A stretch of DNA of 6,673 bases from Eggerthellaceae bacterium (GTDB taxonomy: Bacteria; Actinomycetota; Coriobacteriia; Coriobacteriales; Eggerthellaceae), in assembly GCA_017459485.1 (NCBI GenBank), contig JAFUCW010000138.1, forward strand, positions 1 through 6,673. The letters are read 5' to 3'. The stretch's first letter is position 1. Every line of letters begins with the position of its first letter. The position numbers and the translations under genes are program-made. The notes beneath the pieces were generated by a model. The model saw only the letters and a program-made list of their open reading frames with translations, had not been told where the DNA came from and did not search any database. This document shows positions 5,583-6,673 of this stretch, one piece after another.

Positions 5583-6673
5583 AGACGACGCTGTCCTTGC
5601 GGTCGTGGATGCTCCCGCCGTAGAAGACGATCCTGTCGAAGAGGAGCTGGGCAGGGCCGTCCTGGCAATGCCGGAAGAGCCGATCAGCGAAGAACCGCCA
5701 GCCCCATTGGCTCCCGTTCCACCCGCTGCTGCACCCGCGTTGCTAGACGTAGCGTGCTGTCCGCCCTCTGCTCCCTGGTCTTGCGCCTGCGGATAGGATA
5801 GATGCATGTCGGCCACTACCGGTCCCGCGCCCAGCTCTTGCATGGGCTTGATGGTAAGCGTCAGGGGATAGACCGACTCTGCCGTGGCAGCAGGCACGGT
5901 TATGCAGTACTCGCGCTCCCCATCGGCGTCAGAGACGACCTCGGCTTCGATGCCGTTGTACTTCACGCTTAAGATGTAGTCGGGGCGATTGGTGGTGAAG
6001 TAGACCTTGTACGTGCCGTCTGCCTGCGGACGCACCAGAGCGTTTGCGCCGAAGTACTGGTTCGCCATTGACTCGTCTGTGCTTCCTTGCTTCGCCATGA
6101 ACAGGGGCACGCTGTAGACATGGCCCGCATGCATTCCCGATCCGCTTTCGGCCGATCCCGTTCCCGAAGTCTGGCTGGCAGAGCCGCTTTCGCCCGAATT
6201 TCCGTTGCCGGCTCCTTGCCTATCGGATGGGGAGTCGCTTCCTTCGCCGCCGCTTCCTGCGCTTTCGTTGTTGCCGCCGTTTTCGCCACCAGTCGAAGCA
6301 TCGCTTGGCGCATTCGTGGAGCCAGAGCCGTTCCCGCCCCTTGTGCCGCTTTCTCCCGAAGGCGACCCCGCACTGCCCTTTTCCGAGCCTGAGGCGGAAT
6401 CCTGCGAGCCGCTCCCTGCGTCGCTTGAACCCGCATCGCCCTGCGAGGAACTTTCCGCATCGGCAGACCGATCCGAGCCGCCCGTGCTTGCACCTGATCC
6501 GGAATCCGATTCGGCGCTCGATTCGGCTTCCTGGGAGCCACTGCTGGTGCCGTCGTCTGCGCTGTCCGCATCGTGTGCTGCAGAATCGCTCGACGACCCC
6601 CCTGCAGACCCCGAGGCTCCTGCGGCATCTTCGTTGCCGTCACCTTCGGAGTCTGCCGGGGACTCGTCGCCAC
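5469..6673 (-). CDS. Cell-wall NEAT-domain heme-capture protein, 5' end cut by window edge
   Basis: The frame is open from the right edge to TAA at 5469, giving 400 visible residues. The first 179 or so (6135-6671) are an acidic Ser/Gly/Ala/Asp/Glu tract. A NEAT domain follows (about 5793-6122), opening VYSVPLFMAKQGSTDESMAN, where SMAN (6060-6071) is the conserved helix motif. YKVYFTTNRPDYILSVKYNG and VYPLTLTIKPM are typical NEAT strands. A second Ser/Gly/Thr-rich linker leads to LPATA (5568-5582), a hydrophobic span and the tail RRRSSGRF, together a sortase sorting signal. The YxxxY heme motif of Isd NEAT domains is not seen; the region where it is expected reads PMQELGAGPVVADMHLSY. The signal peptide and any further domains lie beyond the edge. 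By position it matches Shr of the streptococcal shr-shp-hts operon, but Shr homology is not shown. It probably binds heme or hemoprotein at the surface. Confidence 0.88.
   Translation of the reverse strand, partial: GDESPADSEGDGNEDAAGASGSAGGSSSDSAAHDADSADDGTSSGSQEAESSAESDSGSGASTGGSDRSADAESSSQGDAGSSDAGSGSQDSASGSEKGSAGSPSGESGTRGGNGSGSTNAPSDASTGGENGGNNESAGSGGEGSDSPSDRQGAGNGNSGESGSASQTSGTGSAESGSGMHAGHVYSVPLFMAKQGSTDESMANQYFGANALVRPQADGTYKVYFTTNRPDYILSVKYNGIEAEVVSDADGEREYCITVPAATAESVYPLTLTIKPMQELGAGPVVADMHLSYPQAQDQGAEGGQHATSSNAGAAAGGTGANGAGGSSLIGSSGIARTALPSSSSTGSSSTAGASTTARTASSLPATADAGTLLAAALCFVAAASALFMGAARRRSSGRF
6135..6671 (-). other. Low-complexity acidic Ser/Gly-rich coding tract in the NEAT protein
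   Basis: In the NEAT frame these 179 codons contain only Ser, Gly, Ala, Asp, Glu, Asn, Gln, Thr, Pro, three Arg, one Lys and one His. There is no aliphatic, aromatic, Met or Cys residue. There is no fixed repeat unit, only short recurring blocks such as SGSG, SDS and SAES. It is probably a disordered spacer that projects or separates domains in the cell wall. It has no stop codon in frame and continues past the right edge. Confidence 0.85.

Noticed and set aside
5469..6134. ATG 6134 as the true start of the NEAT gene
   Set aside because: No signal peptide follows this Met although the protein has a sorting signal, and the frame continues upstream without a stop. The gene is cut by the window edge.
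5969..6673. Minus-strand open frame of 234 codons overlapping the NEAT gene start
   Set aside because: The product is Arg/Ala/Gln-rich without a domain. It arises from reading the Ser/Gly/Asp tract in another frame, while the NEAT frame stays open to the right edge.

Overview
The window holds one minus-strand gene cluster, read from right to left, that looks like a complete Gram-positive surface-to-cytoplasm heme acquisition system. The DNA is GC-rich. The proteins have Gram-positive features: a sortase-type C-terminal anchor, a membrane-anchored surface protein and a lipoprotein with a Tat signal. The combination of GC-rich codons, Ser/Gly/Ala/Asp-rich surface stalks and Firmicute-type heme proteins suggests an actinobacterium of the Coriobacteriia (Eggerthella/Slackia relatives). 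This is an inference from style, not a proven identification.

Layout in transcription order: (1) 6673-5469, the 3' part of a surface protein with a long acidic Ser/Gly-rich tract, one NEAT domain, and an LPATA cell-wall sorting signal. (2) 5409-4204, a Shp-family heme-binding protein with signal peptide, heme domain, disordered stalk, transmembrane anchor and short cytoplasmic tail. (3) 4211-3306, an IsdE/HtsA-type heme-binding lipoprotein. (4) 3316-2267, a FecCD-family permease. (5) 2277 (or 2286)-1489, its ATPase. (6) 1439 to the left edge, the first 480 residues of a CydD-like ABC exporter half that continues outside the window.

The working model is a relay. The wall-anchored NEAT protein captures heme or hemoprotein, Shp receives heme at the membrane face, the lipoprotein takes it from Shp, and the FecCD permease with its ATPase imports it. 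The order NEAT protein, Shp, binding protein, permease, ATPase, then further ABC genes matches the streptococcal shr-shp-hts(sia) operon. Genes 2 to 5 overlap end to start by 8 to 20 bases, so they are probably translationally coupled. Gaps of 59 and 49 bases flank that block. I see no convincing promoter, terminator, RNA gene, CRISPR array or mobile element. The operon promoter presumably lies beyond the right edge.
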